Shown here in pieces: positions 19,088 to 27,271 of a DNA stretch of 64,000 nucleotides. A model generated the notes under the pieces. That model was given only the letters and a program-made list of their open reading frames with translations, was not told where the DNA came from and did no database searches. Within the stretch, counting starts at the first letter, position 1. Each line of letters begins with the position of its first letter. Source of the DNA: Burkholderiaceae bacterium (GTDB taxonomy: Bacteria > Pseudomonadota > Gammaproteobacteria > Burkholderiales > Burkholderiaceae); contig JAJPEN010000047.1 in assembly GCA_021166835.1 (NCBI GenBank), positions 62,001-126,000 on the forward strand, written 5' to 3'. The translations under genes and the position numbers were made by a program.

Positions 19088-20317
19088 ATGAACACGTTCG
19101 CCACGCAGACGGCGCTCGTCCTGACGGGCGGTGGCGCGCGAGCGGCCTACCAGGCGGGCGTGCTGCGCGCGATCGCCCGCCTGCGCCGGCAGGCCGGCTC
19201 ACGAAGCTCGGCGAGTCCCTTCGACATCATCGTGGGGACGTCGGCGGGCGCGATCAATTGCGCGGCGCTCGCCTGCCACGCCGACGATTTCGACGGCGCC
19301 GTCGCGCACCTGGGCAACGTGTGGCGGCAGTTCCATGCGGACCAGGTCTACCGCACGGATTCGATCCGCGTCATCGAGTCGGGTGCCAAGTGGCTCTCGA
19401 TGCTCTCGCTGGGATGGCTGATCGCGCGCTGGCACCGCGCACGACCGAAGTCGCTGCTGAACAACGACCCGCTCGCCGAGCTGCTTTCGAACCTGCTCGA
19501 CCTGCAGCGGCTCGATCGCATGCTGCGCGAGGACTACCTGCAGGCGGCCGCGGTCAGCGCTTCGAGCTATTCGTCGGGCCGGCACGCCGTCTTCTACCAG
19601 TCGCACCGATCGATCGCGCCGTGGAACCGCTCGCAGCGCCATGCCGTTCGTACGCAGTTGACGATCGACCACCTGCTCGCCTCCTCGGCGATTCCTTTCC
19701 TCTTCCCGGCCGTGCCGATCCCGATCGCCGGAGTGCCCGAGTATTTTGGCGACGGCTCGATGCGCCAGACCGCCCCCCTGTCGCCGGCCATCCACCTCGG
19801 CGCGCAGCGCGTGCTGGTGATCGGCTCGGCGCGAACCAACGAGCCCGCCAACGGCTCGCTGATCTCGCCCGATTACCCCAACCTCGCGCAGATCGCCGGT
19901 CATGCGCTGTCGAGCATCTTCCTGGACACGCTCACCGCCGACATCGAACGCATCGAACGGCTGAACGACCTGCTGGCCGCGTTGCCCGAGGCGCAGGCGC
20001 AGCGCAGCGGTCTTCGTCGCATCAAGGTGCTTTCGATCACGCCGAGCAAGCGCGTCGACCGGATCGCCGCCGAGCACGTGCAGGCGCTGCCGGTGACCAT
20101 CCGCGGCCTGCTGCGTTCGGTGGGCGTGAGCAGCCTGCAGGGAGACCTGCGCGGCGCCGCGTTCGCGAGCTATCTGCTGTTCGAGTCGAGTTTCACGCGC
20201 GCATTGCTGGAGCTGGGGGAGAGGGATGCGATGGCGCGGCGGGAGGAGATTGCGGGATTTTTCGGATGGGAGACGGCAGTGAATGCGGGAGCGGAGGACG
20301 TGGCGGCGGTGATGTAG
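19088..20317 (+). CDS. Patatin-like phospholipase
   Basis: This 409-residue predicted lipid acyl hydrolase has the oxyanion-hole motif GGGARAAYQAG near residue 14, the nucleophile elbow GTSAG near 51 and the catalytic-dyad Asp in FGDGS near 221. The dyad Ser-Asp hydrolyses phospholipid or acylglycerol ester bonds. ATG 19088 is preferred over an in-frame TTG at 19058, although neither has a clear Shine-Dalgarno. A DUF3336-like N-terminus is absent, and the C-terminal 120 residues are family-typical. The gene stands alone 104 bases after yihY, and local context gives no pathway. Confidence 0.86.
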   Translation: MNTFATQTALVLTGGGARAAYQAGVLRAIARLRRQAGSRSSASPFDIIVGTSAGAINCAALACHADDFDGAVAHLGNVWRQFHADQVYRTDSIRVIESGAKWLSMLSLGWLIARWHRARPKSLLNNDPLAELLSNLLDLQRLDRMLREDYLQAAAVSASSYSSGRHAVFYQSHRSIAPWNRSQRHAVRTQLTIDHLLASSAIPFLFPAVPIPIAGVPEYFGDGSMRQTAPLSPAIHLGAQRVLVIGSARTNEPANGSLISPDYPNLAQIAGHALSSIFLDTLTADIERIERLNDLLAALPEAQAQRSGLRRIKVLSITPSKRVDRIAAEHVQALPVTIRGLLRSVGVSSLQGDLRGAAFASYLLFESSFTRALLELGERDAMARREEIAGFFGWETAVNAGAEDVAAVM

Positions 20318-20629
20318 GAGAGCGCTTCAGGGACAGTCGCGTTGGTGATCTCGCGACGATGTGCTTTTTGCCTCGAGCTCCATTCCTACGCTGTCACGAA
20401 GCGTCATCGCCCTGAAGCCCACGCGCGTGCGCCGAATGACTCAGATCGAGATCATGGGATTCATGGACTTGTAGGAGGGGCTGATCCAGCATCACCGTAT
20501 CGGAGAACCGATGCTGCGTATTCCTTCCCAACAGCGCCTTCCCAACGGCGCCTTCCCACCAGTGGAGGTCTCGCCCGCCCGCTGTGAGTCGGTGAGGCGG
20601 ACGCTCGTGTCGAAGCGCAGGTCCCCGGA
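20318..20629. other. Non-coding gap with a short repeat and a hairpin
   Basis: No convincing gene is visible in these 312 bases; the ORFs here have no protein-like composition. A perfect 7-bp inverted repeat, CAGCATC at 20487-20493 and GATGCTG at 20510-20516, could form a 16-base-loop hairpin. Three copies of a 14-base CCTTCCCA-containing unit follow. The region probably holds the 3' end of the patatin transcript and the promoter of the downstream exported protein, but no clear -35/-10 pair stands out. Confidence 0.4.
20523..20560. repeat. Three tandem copies of a 14-bp unit
   Basis: The units are CCTTCCCAACAGCG, CCTTCCCAACGGCG and the partial CCTTCCCACC. They lie about 70 bases upstream of the start of the frameshifted exported protein. 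A replication-slippage repeat is the simplest explanation; no function is evident. Confidence 0.6.
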
Positions 20630-21405
20630 ATGTTGCGCCTGATCGCGTTCGGGGCGTTCGCCTTGGGCGCGTTCGGCGCCGCCGCGCAGACGCCGCTCAA
20701 AGCGGACGTCCGCGAGGGGCGTCTATGCAAGGCCGTGGCGCCACCGGATTGGTCCTTCACCGGTGGAGCCCGGCCGGCAACGCGTTCGGTGCCGATATCC
20801 AGCGCGCCGACGGCAAGGCCCTGGCGAGTTACTACCTCGTCGGCGTGCCCCCGGAGATGCGCACCATCCCCACTTACGGGCGCTGGTACGCCACGCCGCA
20901 TCAGGCGGCCATGGCGACATTGACGCAGCTGGGAACGCGAGTCGTGCAATGCGGCGCACCGAGTTCGCCTGCTCCGGGCCTGTCGCTGATGCAGTGCCGC
21001 ACGCCGCAGCTCGTCGGGCTCGCGTTGTACCAGTCCTTCCCGATGCCGAACAACGGCTACGTGCTCGTGATGCGCACTACGGCTACCACGCCCGACGCAT
21101 GGCAACGTGACGGCTCGCTGGCCAGCGCCGTCTCGCGCTCGATCCGCTGCAACGTGCCGTTCAAGCCCTCGACATTCGACTACACCACGGGCCTGTCGGA
21201 TTCCGGCAGATCACGCCGCGGCAAGGACGGCGACTCCGACTACAGCCGTTGGGCGGGCATGGAGAACGTGCACGACCCGGCGACCGGGCAGAACTACTGG
21301 GCCGAGGCCGGCCGGGACTGGCGCGAGAACGGGCCCAGGGGCCCGGGCTACTACGCCAACGTCAACGGCGAGGAACGCCTGCTCGTGCCCGGTCGATCGG
21401 ACTGA
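20630..21405 (+). pseudogene. Frameshifted secreted protein of unknown function
   Basis: ATG 20630 starts a clear signal peptide (LIAFGAFALGAFGAAAQ, cleavage expected after Ala-Gln region) followed by a mature start ending in APPDWSFTG at about 20763. From there the protein-like sequence continues in the next frame as WSPAGNAFGADIQRADGKAL to a stop at 21405. A single missing base near 20760-20766 (around ACCGGTGG) would restore one protein of about 258 residues. The second part includes SDYSRWAGMENVHDPATGQNYW, resembling small bacterial surface or secreted proteins. It is either an inactivated gene or a sequencing error; I do not recognise the family. Confidence 0.6.
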
Positions 21406-21417
21406 ACGACATTTGCC

Positions 21418-21963
21418 ATGAACGCGCGCGAACGCAAAGAGCTGCTCCAGACGCTGGAGGTCCGCTTCCGGAAATACATGCAGCGGCATGCGGCAATCGA
21501 ATGGACAGACGTGCAGGCCCGCCTCGAAGGCAATCCCGATGCACTCCGGTCGCTCCGGGGGATGGAAGCCACGGGCGGCGAACCGGACGTCATCGGCGAG
21601 GACGGAGATTCCGGACACCTGATCTTCTGCGACTGCTCTGCGGAGAGCCCTTCGGGGCGCAGAAGCATCTGTTACGACGCCGAGGCGCGGGCGTCGCGAA
21701 AGGAGAACAAGCCTCGGGACAGCGCGGTCGAGATGGCTTCGGCGATGGGTATCGAGCTTCTCAACGAGGAACGGTATCGGGAACTGCAGAAGCTCGGCGA
21801 GTTCGACAGGAAGACTTCCAGCTGGATCGAGACGCCGGCCGGCGTCAGGGCATTGGGCGGAGCGCTCTTCTGCGATCGACGTTACGGGAAGGTATTCGTC
21901 TATCACAATGGGGCGGAGGCGTACTACGCGGCGAGGGGGTTTCGGGGGTGGCTGCGGGTGTGA
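21418..21963 (+). CDS. DUF4256 domain-containing protein
   Basis: This 181-residue protein matches the DUF4256 family throughout: LEVRFRKYMQRHAAIEW near the N-terminus, HLIFCDCSAESPSGRRSICYD in the middle, and MGIELLNEERYRELQKLGEFD with ALFCDRRYGKVFVYHNGAEAYY at the end. It has no signal peptide or membrane segment, so it is cytoplasmic. The biochemical role of the family is unknown. It starts 12 bases after the frameshifted exported-protein gene but shares no obvious function with it, and it is the last gene before the low-GC island. Confidence 0.85.
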   Translation: MNARERKELLQTLEVRFRKYMQRHAAIEWTDVQARLEGNPDALRSLRGMEATGGEPDVIGEDGDSGHLIFCDCSAESPSGRRSICYDAEARASRKENKPRDSAVEMASAMGIELLNEERYRELQKLGEFDRKTSSWIETPAGVRALGGALFCDRRYGKVFVYHNGAEAYYAARGFRGWLRV

Positions 21964-22267
21964 GCGCGGCGTGCGGGCGATGACGTGGGCCCTCCCGGGT
22001 CGTCGTTAGCGGTATAACGCATGTTGCTACCTGCGATCCGGGAGCCGAGATCGCGAGCTTTCCGGATTTTGAGTAACGGTGGAAAACCACGGCGATCTCG
22101 GTCACGCCCCTCCGACCGCTTCGCTTCAATGATGTCGCCGAGTACAATGCAGATAACCAAGGCCGCGAGTGAGAGCCGTATTTTCCGCCTTAAATACTTC
22201 AATGATGCCGTGAAAATTCACCGTATCAACGCCGGGCAGAATTCGCTTCCTAGCCAATGGAGAATGA
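21964..22267. other. Gene-free junction between chromosome and low-GC island
   Basis: These 304 bases lie where base composition falls from typical high GC to the lower GC of the island. Weak ORFs exist on both strands (for example on the minus strand 21924-22202, with a hydrophobic start), but none has family-like sequence or a Shine-Dalgarno. I found no tRNA, integrase or clear attachment repeat here. Confidence 0.4.
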
Positions 22268-23005
22268 TCACTTCGCCCGCCTTAGCACTCCGTCGAGGAA
22301 CTCATAGAAATCGGAATTCCGCTTCTCAACGAGCTTGAGGAGATCATCAAACACATCGGAGAGCGGTGTCTGCGTCGCCGCTGCATCACCCACGCGGTAG
22401 GCTTCAATCGACGGCGGCGAGACGGCAGTATTTAAGAGAAGCAGATAGAACCGCTCAAATTGCTCATCGCGCCCAGCCGGGTCGTTGCGCCCGTCAAAGA
22501 GCCGAAGGCGCCTGTTCGCATTCTCGAACGTTGATTTCCGAGTAATCCCATTGTGATCGCTCTCGGCTCCCTTATCCAGGAAAAAGAAAGCTGCGATAAC
22601 GGCATACGGGAACCGCCGGTGCAGCGTCACCGCCTCCATCAGCATGTCACCACGCCGATTCGTAAGGTTCTTTTGGTAGTTGTTGCTTCGTTTATCCTTG
22701 AAGTTGATCGTCTTCACAGAAATCGAGAGTAGCAGGCCAGATTCGGGCGTAGCCCAAGTTACGTCAACTTTCTTGGCTCCTAAGCCCCCCGCCATCCGTC
22801 GCTCGGCACCGGAGTCTCCAACGGTAACTTCGTTGGGCCGGGCTTCCTTCAGCCCCCGGGTTCTCAGTTCCGCCGCGATAGCGACGGCCACAACCTGAGA
22901 GACTTTTTCGCTGTAATTCTTCTTAACGTCTCGACTCGCATTATCCGAGGGCTTTGGAGGCAGCGTCTTCAGAGCCTCGATAAGAAGGTCGTCAATTCTG
23001 GCCAT
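22268..23005 (-). CDS. Putative type II restriction endonuclease (PD-(D/E)XK-like)
   Basis: This 245-residue protein is encoded immediately after a DNA methyltransferase and overlaps it by 14 bases. A plausible nuclease core is visible: Asp81 in KKVDVTW and Ser96-Val97-Lys98 in LSISVKTINF, spaced like a PD-(D/E)XK site with the second acidic residue replaced by Ser. The following NNYQKNLTNRRGDMLMEAV is like restriction enzymes that act as dimers. ATG 23005 is chosen over a longer frame. Lower GC and A/T-rich codons set it apart from flanking genes, suggesting transfer. The recognition sequence cannot be read. Confidence 0.68.
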   Translation of the reverse strand: MARIDDLLIEALKTLPPKPSDNASRDVKKNYSEKVSQVVAVAIAAELRTRGLKEARPNEVTVGDSGAERRMAGGLGAKKVDVTWATPESGLLLSISVKTINFKDKRSNNYQKNLTNRRGDMLMEAVTLHRRFPYAVIAAFFFLDKGAESDHNGITRKSTFENANRRLRLFDGRNDPAGRDEQFERFYLLLLNTAVSPPSIEAYRVGDAAATQTPLSDVFDDLLKLVEKRNSDFYEFLDGVLRRAK

Positions 23006-24662
23006 TCGTGCCTCGTGCGCGACTAGTCCGGCGACGGGCCAAGAAAGCCCAAGAAGCGCGGAGCGAGACAACTTGCTCGGCCGTCAATCCGAGCGTTTCC
23101 TGCAGCAGCAGCCGATCCACAATGTCCAGTGCCGGCGTGATATCCCGCCCACGAAGTAGCGACCCTACTTGAGGCTGCAGGAGCTTCAGCCGATCGGAAA
23201 CGCTTTCAAGCGTTGAGGGCGAAGGTAATGGAAGTCGGTCGGCCTCGGTCGGCTCGTGCTTCAGAAGACCTCCGCCATAGGAACGCCCAACCAGCTCGGA
23301 GCCCAGCAGCGTAAGGCTATTTAGCGAAGCGAGCGGTAAAAGCTCTTTACCGAGCTTACGACGAGACGCCTTTAACTTAACTCCATATAACGAGTTCAGT
23401 AGGTGTGCGTTCGCGCTGTTCAAGACAATCCGAGGTCGATCATGATTCATATACGTGAATAGCAAGTCCGGCCGCTCAACCAAGGGGACGCGCCACCACG
23501 GCGACCGCACTTTACATTTGTACGCCCCCTGAACTCCCTCGCTTTCTCCGTGGCGAATGTACGAACGGGACGCCGCAGATGGGTTCTCTCCCGGTGCGAA
23601 GAGATAGCATCGCTCGCCTTGCTCGGCCAAACGCTCCCAAGCGTGATCCGAAAACGTAAAGCCGCGAAGATGCTTCGATCCGGGGGGAGAAATGCGCAAT
23701 AGCTCCGACTGGCTTAGCCGAAGTCTCCCGGCGTCTGCTTTCGTCAACGTGAAGAAATCATTGTTGCCTGTAACCGCGCCCAAGTACGTCTCACCCCAGT
23801 CTGCGAGTCGTTCGAAGCCGGTTCCCGCAGCCACCTCGTCATACAGCGCATGTGCTTCATTCGTAAGTAGCGCCGAAGTCCATTTCTGATCTTCACGCGG
23901 CCTAAAGTCCGTCCATGATTGCGGGCGCCCCAAGTCTTCGAGGTTTTTCGCCTGATAAACCTCGAAGCTTCTTGCGCTCCCAGAGCCTTCGGCCAGCAAC
24001 AACACAACCTCTTCAAGAACGCCGGGAAAAATCAGGTCTTCAAAGAGAACTAGGCGTACCGAGGAGAACCGCTGGAGCAAAAAGCGCCGAACCTGCGCTG
24101 CATACTTCACGGACAGCAATTCGGCCGGTAGCACCAAACCTAGCCGACCATGTGGCCGGACACAAGCTGCCGCATGCACGGTAAATGCGGCCCAGGAGCT
24201 AGCAAGCTGATTCAGCCTGACTCCCTGTCGTAGTGCCGCCTCTAGTGCCCTAGCCCGGGAGGCTCCTGCGAAGTTCTGATATCGCACGTAGGGCGGATTA
24301 CCAATGACCGCGTCGTAAACCGGCTCAGGATCAAAAGCAAAAAAATCGCCAGTCCGCAGATCAGGTACGACGCCCTGTGCCTGCAGTACTTTCGATGCGG
24401 CGTCGACGGATGCCTGATGAATGTCAATGCCGTGAAGTTGTTCGCCGATAAACAGGCCATTTGCTCCGAGGGTCTGAAGCCTTACTGTTGCAGGGAGAAG
24501 AAAGGCAGCCTCACCGCACGAAGGTTCTAATACCTTGTCGTCCTTCGTTCGAATCGCCCAGTCCGTAAGAAAGCGCGCAATTTCGTGCGGAGTGTAAAAA
24601 GCTCCCCGCGCCTTCCGCTTGCCCGCGCAGTCGACATCCGTGAGTGTTATGACGTTGGTCAC
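22992..24662 (-). CDS. DNA N6-adenine methyltransferase of a restriction-modification system
   Basis: This 556-residue enzyme transfers a methyl group from S-adenosylmethionine to adenine N6. Motif X-like GAFYTP is at residues 20-25, motif I EPSCGEAAF at 46-54 and catalytic motif IV NPPY at 122-125, the order of gamma-type enzymes such as TaqI-like methylases. The large C-terminal part with the KHEPTEADRLPLP region is a probable target-recognition domain. GTG 24662 has an AAGGGGA Shine-Dalgarno. Its 3' end overlaps the restriction nuclease gene, so host protection and cleavage are cotranscribed. Codon use is less GC-biased than that of the chromosome. Confidence 0.88.
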   Translation of the reverse strand: MTNVITLTDVDCAGKRKARGAFYTPHEIARFLTDWAIRTKDDKVLEPSCGEAAFLLPATVRLQTLGANGLFIGEQLHGIDIHQASVDAASKVLQAQGVVPDLRTGDFFAFDPEPVYDAVIGNPPYVRYQNFAGASRARALEAALRQGVRLNQLASSWAAFTVHAAACVRPHGRLGLVLPAELLSVKYAAQVRRFLLQRFSSVRLVLFEDLIFPGVLEEVVLLLAEGSGSARSFEVYQAKNLEDLGRPQSWTDFRPREDQKWTSALLTNEAHALYDEVAAGTGFERLADWGETYLGAVTGNNDFFTLTKADAGRLRLSQSELLRISPPGSKHLRGFTFSDHAWERLAEQGERCYLFAPGENPSAASRSYIRHGESEGVQGAYKCKVRSPWWRVPLVERPDLLFTYMNHDRPRIVLNSANAHLLNSLYGVKLKASRRKLGKELLPLASLNSLTLLGSELVGRSYGGGLLKHEPTEADRLPLPSPSTLESVSDRLKLLQPQVGSLLRGRDITPALDIVDRLLLQETLGLTAEQVVSLRASWAFLARRRTSRARGTNGQN

Positions 24663-24672
24663 GTTGTCCCCT

Positions 24673-25005
24673 TTAGATCAATGACGCTTGAGTAAGTCGG
24701 GTTCGAGTTCGCCGAAGCGCCTCAGCGCGGTCAGGCCGAGGCTTGCGCAACCGCGCCTCCTCATAGTCGGTTGTATCGACTTCGAACTTATGGATGCCAA
24801 GGGCACCTAGAAACTTCGCCGCATTGCTGAGAGTGAAACGGCGAAGTTCACCGCGCGTCGACAGTAGATGCCGCGCACTGCTCCCGTAGGTCAATTCGAT
24901 CGCGTAACCCCCAATGCCTCCGATGACCCGTGTTCGCTCGATCGAGCCCGCTTGGACAAGCTCTCGAAGTGTTCCTTCTTTAATTCCTTGCACCTCAGCT
25001 AACAT
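24673..25005 (-). CDS. Short antitoxin/stability-determinant-like protein, probably truncated
   Basis: This 110-residue ORF starts MLAEVQGIKEGTLRELVQAGS and continues with GIHKFEVDTTDYEEA and RPDRAEALRR. From memory this resembles the N-terminal two thirds of small stability proteins that usually continue into a WFR-containing C-terminus and are followed by a RelE/ParE toxin. Here the sequence ends early and no toxin gene follows; instead the methyltransferase gene begins 11 bases downstream. It could be a remnant or a small regulator of the restriction-modification genes. Identification is tentative. Confidence 0.5.
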   Translation of the reverse strand: MLAEVQGIKEGTLRELVQAGSIERTRVIGGIGGYAIELTYGSSARHLLSTRGELRRFTLSNAAKFLGALGIHKFEVDTTDYEEARLRKPRPDRAEALRRTRTRLTQASLI

Positions 25006-25026
25006 TATCTGAAGGTTCCGTTTACG

Positions 25027-25374
25027 CTAGGCGCCATCGCAGTCTTCGAAGATTACATCATTCATCTTCGGGGGTGAAGCGACACCGAGGCAGTCTTGAC
25101 ACAGGGGCCGGGAGTTGATCTCGTCGGGGAACATGTCCTCGGCGTAGTCCATCGCCACGGCGAGATCCAAGCGCTCGAGGAGTTGCGGGGAGCGTTTCGC
25201 CGGGCCAACGCCACAGCATGGCAAGCCGGCGGCGCTGGCCCGCTCGACGACATGCTCACCGCGCCCTTGAAGACGCCCAGTGCGGCGGCAATGCTCCTCT
25301 TGGAAGAGCCGTGCCCCCCACTTCAATCGAATCACGTCCTTGATTACGCATAGGGCCATCCGAGGTTTCAGCAT
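25027..25374 (-). CDS. Hypothetical protein, possibly a gene remnant
   Basis: This 115-residue minus-strand ORF has a moderately protein-like composition, with paired cysteines in GLPCCGVGP and PLCQDCLG that could bind a metal, and an acidic C-terminus MNDVIFEDCDG. I do not recognise a family. It ends 21 bases before the short antitoxin-like ORF on the same strand. Its neighbours on the other side are decayed, so this too may be the remains of a gene. An HNH-nuclease fragment is a speculative possibility because of the CxxC-like spacing. Confidence 0.35.
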   Translation of the reverse strand: MLKPRMALCVIKDVIRLKWGARLFQEEHCRRTGRLQGRGEHVVERASAAGLPCCGVGPAKRSPQLLERLDLAVAMDYAEDMFPDEINSRPLCQDCLGVASPPKMNDVIFEDCDGA

Positions 25375-25448
25375 CGATTCCCTCCCGTAGGCAAAACCGC
25401 GGGACCCGCTTCATCGACTAGGTCGGTAGCCGCACCAGACAGAATCAG

Positions 25449-25970
25449 ACGATCGATCCGTACTTCAGAAAGGTGGTCGCGATGCTGGCTAATGCGATCG
25501 AGGCGGTCAACGACAACGGCATCAGCTGCGAGAAGCCGATCCTTGCGCCGGGCGCCGCGGCGACCCGATCCACTCGGTTCGTCGATTACCGTACAGGCAA
25601 GCGCCGCACGAGGCCGAGAAGTGCCACATCCCAATTCCGCCGTGTTCGACTCGAATTGGGAGCGGCAGGTGGCAGATCTCCTCGGCACCCGCCCATGCCG
25701 TCGAGGCATGGATGAAGACGACCGGCTTGTGCTGGCGATCCCCTAGAACGGCCTGCCACAGATGCCCACACATCCCGACTTCATCGTCGACTGGCAATGG
25801 AAGTCGGCTCGTGGTCGAGATCAAAGGGTTAGGCGAGAGACGCTGCGAACGAGAAGGTGGCGGCGGAGCTATCGTGCCGGGCAGTGATGAATGTCGGCTC
25901 CCGGAGGCGCCTTTTTTTCGACGCGTACCGGATGTGTCGAGTCGTTCGATCGCCGTGGCCAGCGGCATAA
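25449..25970 (+). pseudogene. Decayed C-terminus of a type III-like restriction endonuclease (Res/DEAD helicase)
   Basis: Protein-like pieces appear in order but in shifting frames. They are MLANAIEAVNDNG and STRFVDYRTGK (frame of 25473), KCHI, AVFDSNWERQVADLLG (25624-25689), HAVEAWMKTTGL, DRLVLAIP then TAG then NGLPQMPTHPDFIVDWQW (25720-25799), LVVEIKGLGE (about 25812-25840), and EKVAAELSCRAVMNVG to a stop at 25970. This order, FVDY..K, CHxN..DSxWE, V.A.VKN.GL, PDFIV and EIKG, is what I know from the C-terminal ends of type III-like Res subunits. At least four frameshifts and one nonsense codon mean it is inactive. No helicase domain remains upstream. Confidence 0.7.
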
Positions 25971-26024
25971 CATCGACGGGTGCTTTAGATTATGAAGATA
26001 TGGCTGTCCTTTAAGAGGATTGCA

Positions 26025-26173
26025 TTAAGGGTCGTTCTGAACGAAAGCCTTCCGAAGTGCGAATTCGATGCCACCCTGTTCAAATCCCCTTGTCGAATCT
26101 GCTCGTCATTTAAAGATGCGGCAAAGTCGCCGACATCAATACTCACCACCACGACAAAATAATTGGAGGATGA
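26025..26173 (-). pseudogene. Coding remnant downstream of the ImmA gene
   Basis: Immediately after the TAG stop of the metallopeptidase gene the same minus-strand frame stays open and reads YFVVVVSIDVGDFAASLNDEQIR. A protein-like end, FEQGGIEFALRKAFVQNDP and a TAA stop at 26025-26027, follows in another frame. One shift near 26085 would join them into a single C-terminal fragment. This looks like the tail of an unrelated, mostly deleted protein. It is a low-confidence reading based on composition only. Confidence 0.35.
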
Positions 26174-26176
26174 TGC

Positions 26177-27271
26177 CTATTTGACTATACGTAACACGGT
26201 CGGCCTACGTAGCCCGTAGAGATCAGCAAGCTCGTCGTAATGCAAATGGAGAATGCTCTCCAGTTCCTCATCATTATAATTAAGTTCTTCGGTAAGGTTT
26301 CGCAGCAATTCGCGGATTATTGTCGGCTCTTCACGCTCGAAATCGACCTCCGGAGGCTCGCGAAGCCTATAGCCACGCAACGACATCTGTCGCCACAAGT
26401 ACTGAGCTTTGTACTCGTCTAACTTACCCAGCCTCTTTGCGCACATGAGCAACGATGCCATCGAAACCTGCCAGACCGGCTTCATATAGGCCGCCTTCTC
26501 CAGCGTCAAGCCCACAAGTTCGGGGCCTATGTCGGCGCGTGGCATAAGCAGCGCAGAAGCAAACTCGTTTGCCTCATTTTCCATCTCTGGTAATGGATAA
26601 CTGTGCATTACCAGGTGACCCAGTTCATGTGCCAAGCTGAACCGCATTCGGTCCGCAGGTTGATTTCTATTTAAAAAAATAAGCGGCGGCAACCCCGGAA
26701 CGCGATAGCTTACTCCATCAAAATGAGCGTCATCCATCGCGCATGGAAGGACAATGCAACCTGAGCGCTCCACATACTGAGTCAAGGACCGTATTGGTCC
26801 ACGCGGTACATACCATGCTCGCCGAACGTTTTCAGCGATTGCTTCGATGTTACCGCCGAAGTCCTCGGCATGATATTGAGGCAGAGGCAACTCCGGGGTG
26901 AATTCCGCAGCGGCAAGAAACGTTCGCACGTGCCCGATTCGAACGTTTAGTTCGGATATAATCCTATCCAGAACCTTTTGCCCCACACTAGTTCGTTTGC
27001 GGAACATTGGGTGAGCGCTCATCGGAGAGCCGTACTCTCGCTCGGATTGAAAAAAAAATGACTGCCGGCACTTCAAGGCCTCGGCGAACCGGTTAATCAG
27101 ATAGTCCGGGGTACTCCGTAAGCCTTGCTCGATCTTCGATAGCGTCGCTTGAGAAATCGAGACCAAAGAAGCGAGTTCCACTTGGCTCAAACCGAGCATC
27201 CTTCTTCGAAGCGCCAAGAGATCTGGTCGGAACGGTTTCTTATGAGCCGCGTCGAGACTCACGTTCGCCAT
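26177..27271 (-). CDS. XRE-family HTH protein with ImmA/IrrE metallopeptidase domain
   Basis: This 364-residue protein has an N-terminal helix-turn-helix (about residues 17-70, GLSQVELASLVSISQATLSKIEQG) and a zinc metallopeptidase domain with HELGH at 215-219 and the downstream ENEANEFASALLMP stretch. Proteins of this type bind DNA as repressors and cleave a partner protein in response to a signal, often controlling mobile elements, stress genes or toxin-antitoxin-like modules. Its start lies 32 bases inside the upstream unknown gene, so the two are translationally linked and form an obvious pair. The peptidase may cut that partner. Low GC supports recent transfer. Confidence 0.85.
   Translation of the reverse strand: MANVSLDAAHKKPFRPDLLALRRRMLGLSQVELASLVSISQATLSKIEQGLRSTPDYLINRFAEALKCRQSFFFQSEREYGSPMSAHPMFRKRTSVGQKVLDRIISELNVRIGHVRTFLAAAEFTPELPLPQYHAEDFGGNIEAIAENVRRAWYVPRGPIRSLTQYVERSGCIVLPCAMDDAHFDGVSYRVPGLPPLIFLNRNQPADRMRFSLAHELGHLVMHSYPLPEMENEANEFASALLMPRADIGPELVGLTLEKAAYMKPVWQVSMASLLMCAKRLGKLDEYKAQYLWRQMSLRGYRLREPPEVDFEREEPTIIRELLRNLTEELNYNDEELESILHLHYDELADLYGLRRPTVLRIVK

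Noticed and set aside
21980..22060. Possible tRNA or attachment site at the left island border
   Set aside because: I could not fold a cloverleaf or find a matching direct repeat on the right border near 27.9 kb.
21924..22202. Minus-strand ORF with a hydrophobic N-terminus at the island edge
   Set aside because: It overlaps the DUF4256 3' end, has a low-complexity Arg/Pro tail and no Shine-Dalgarno; not enough support for a gene.
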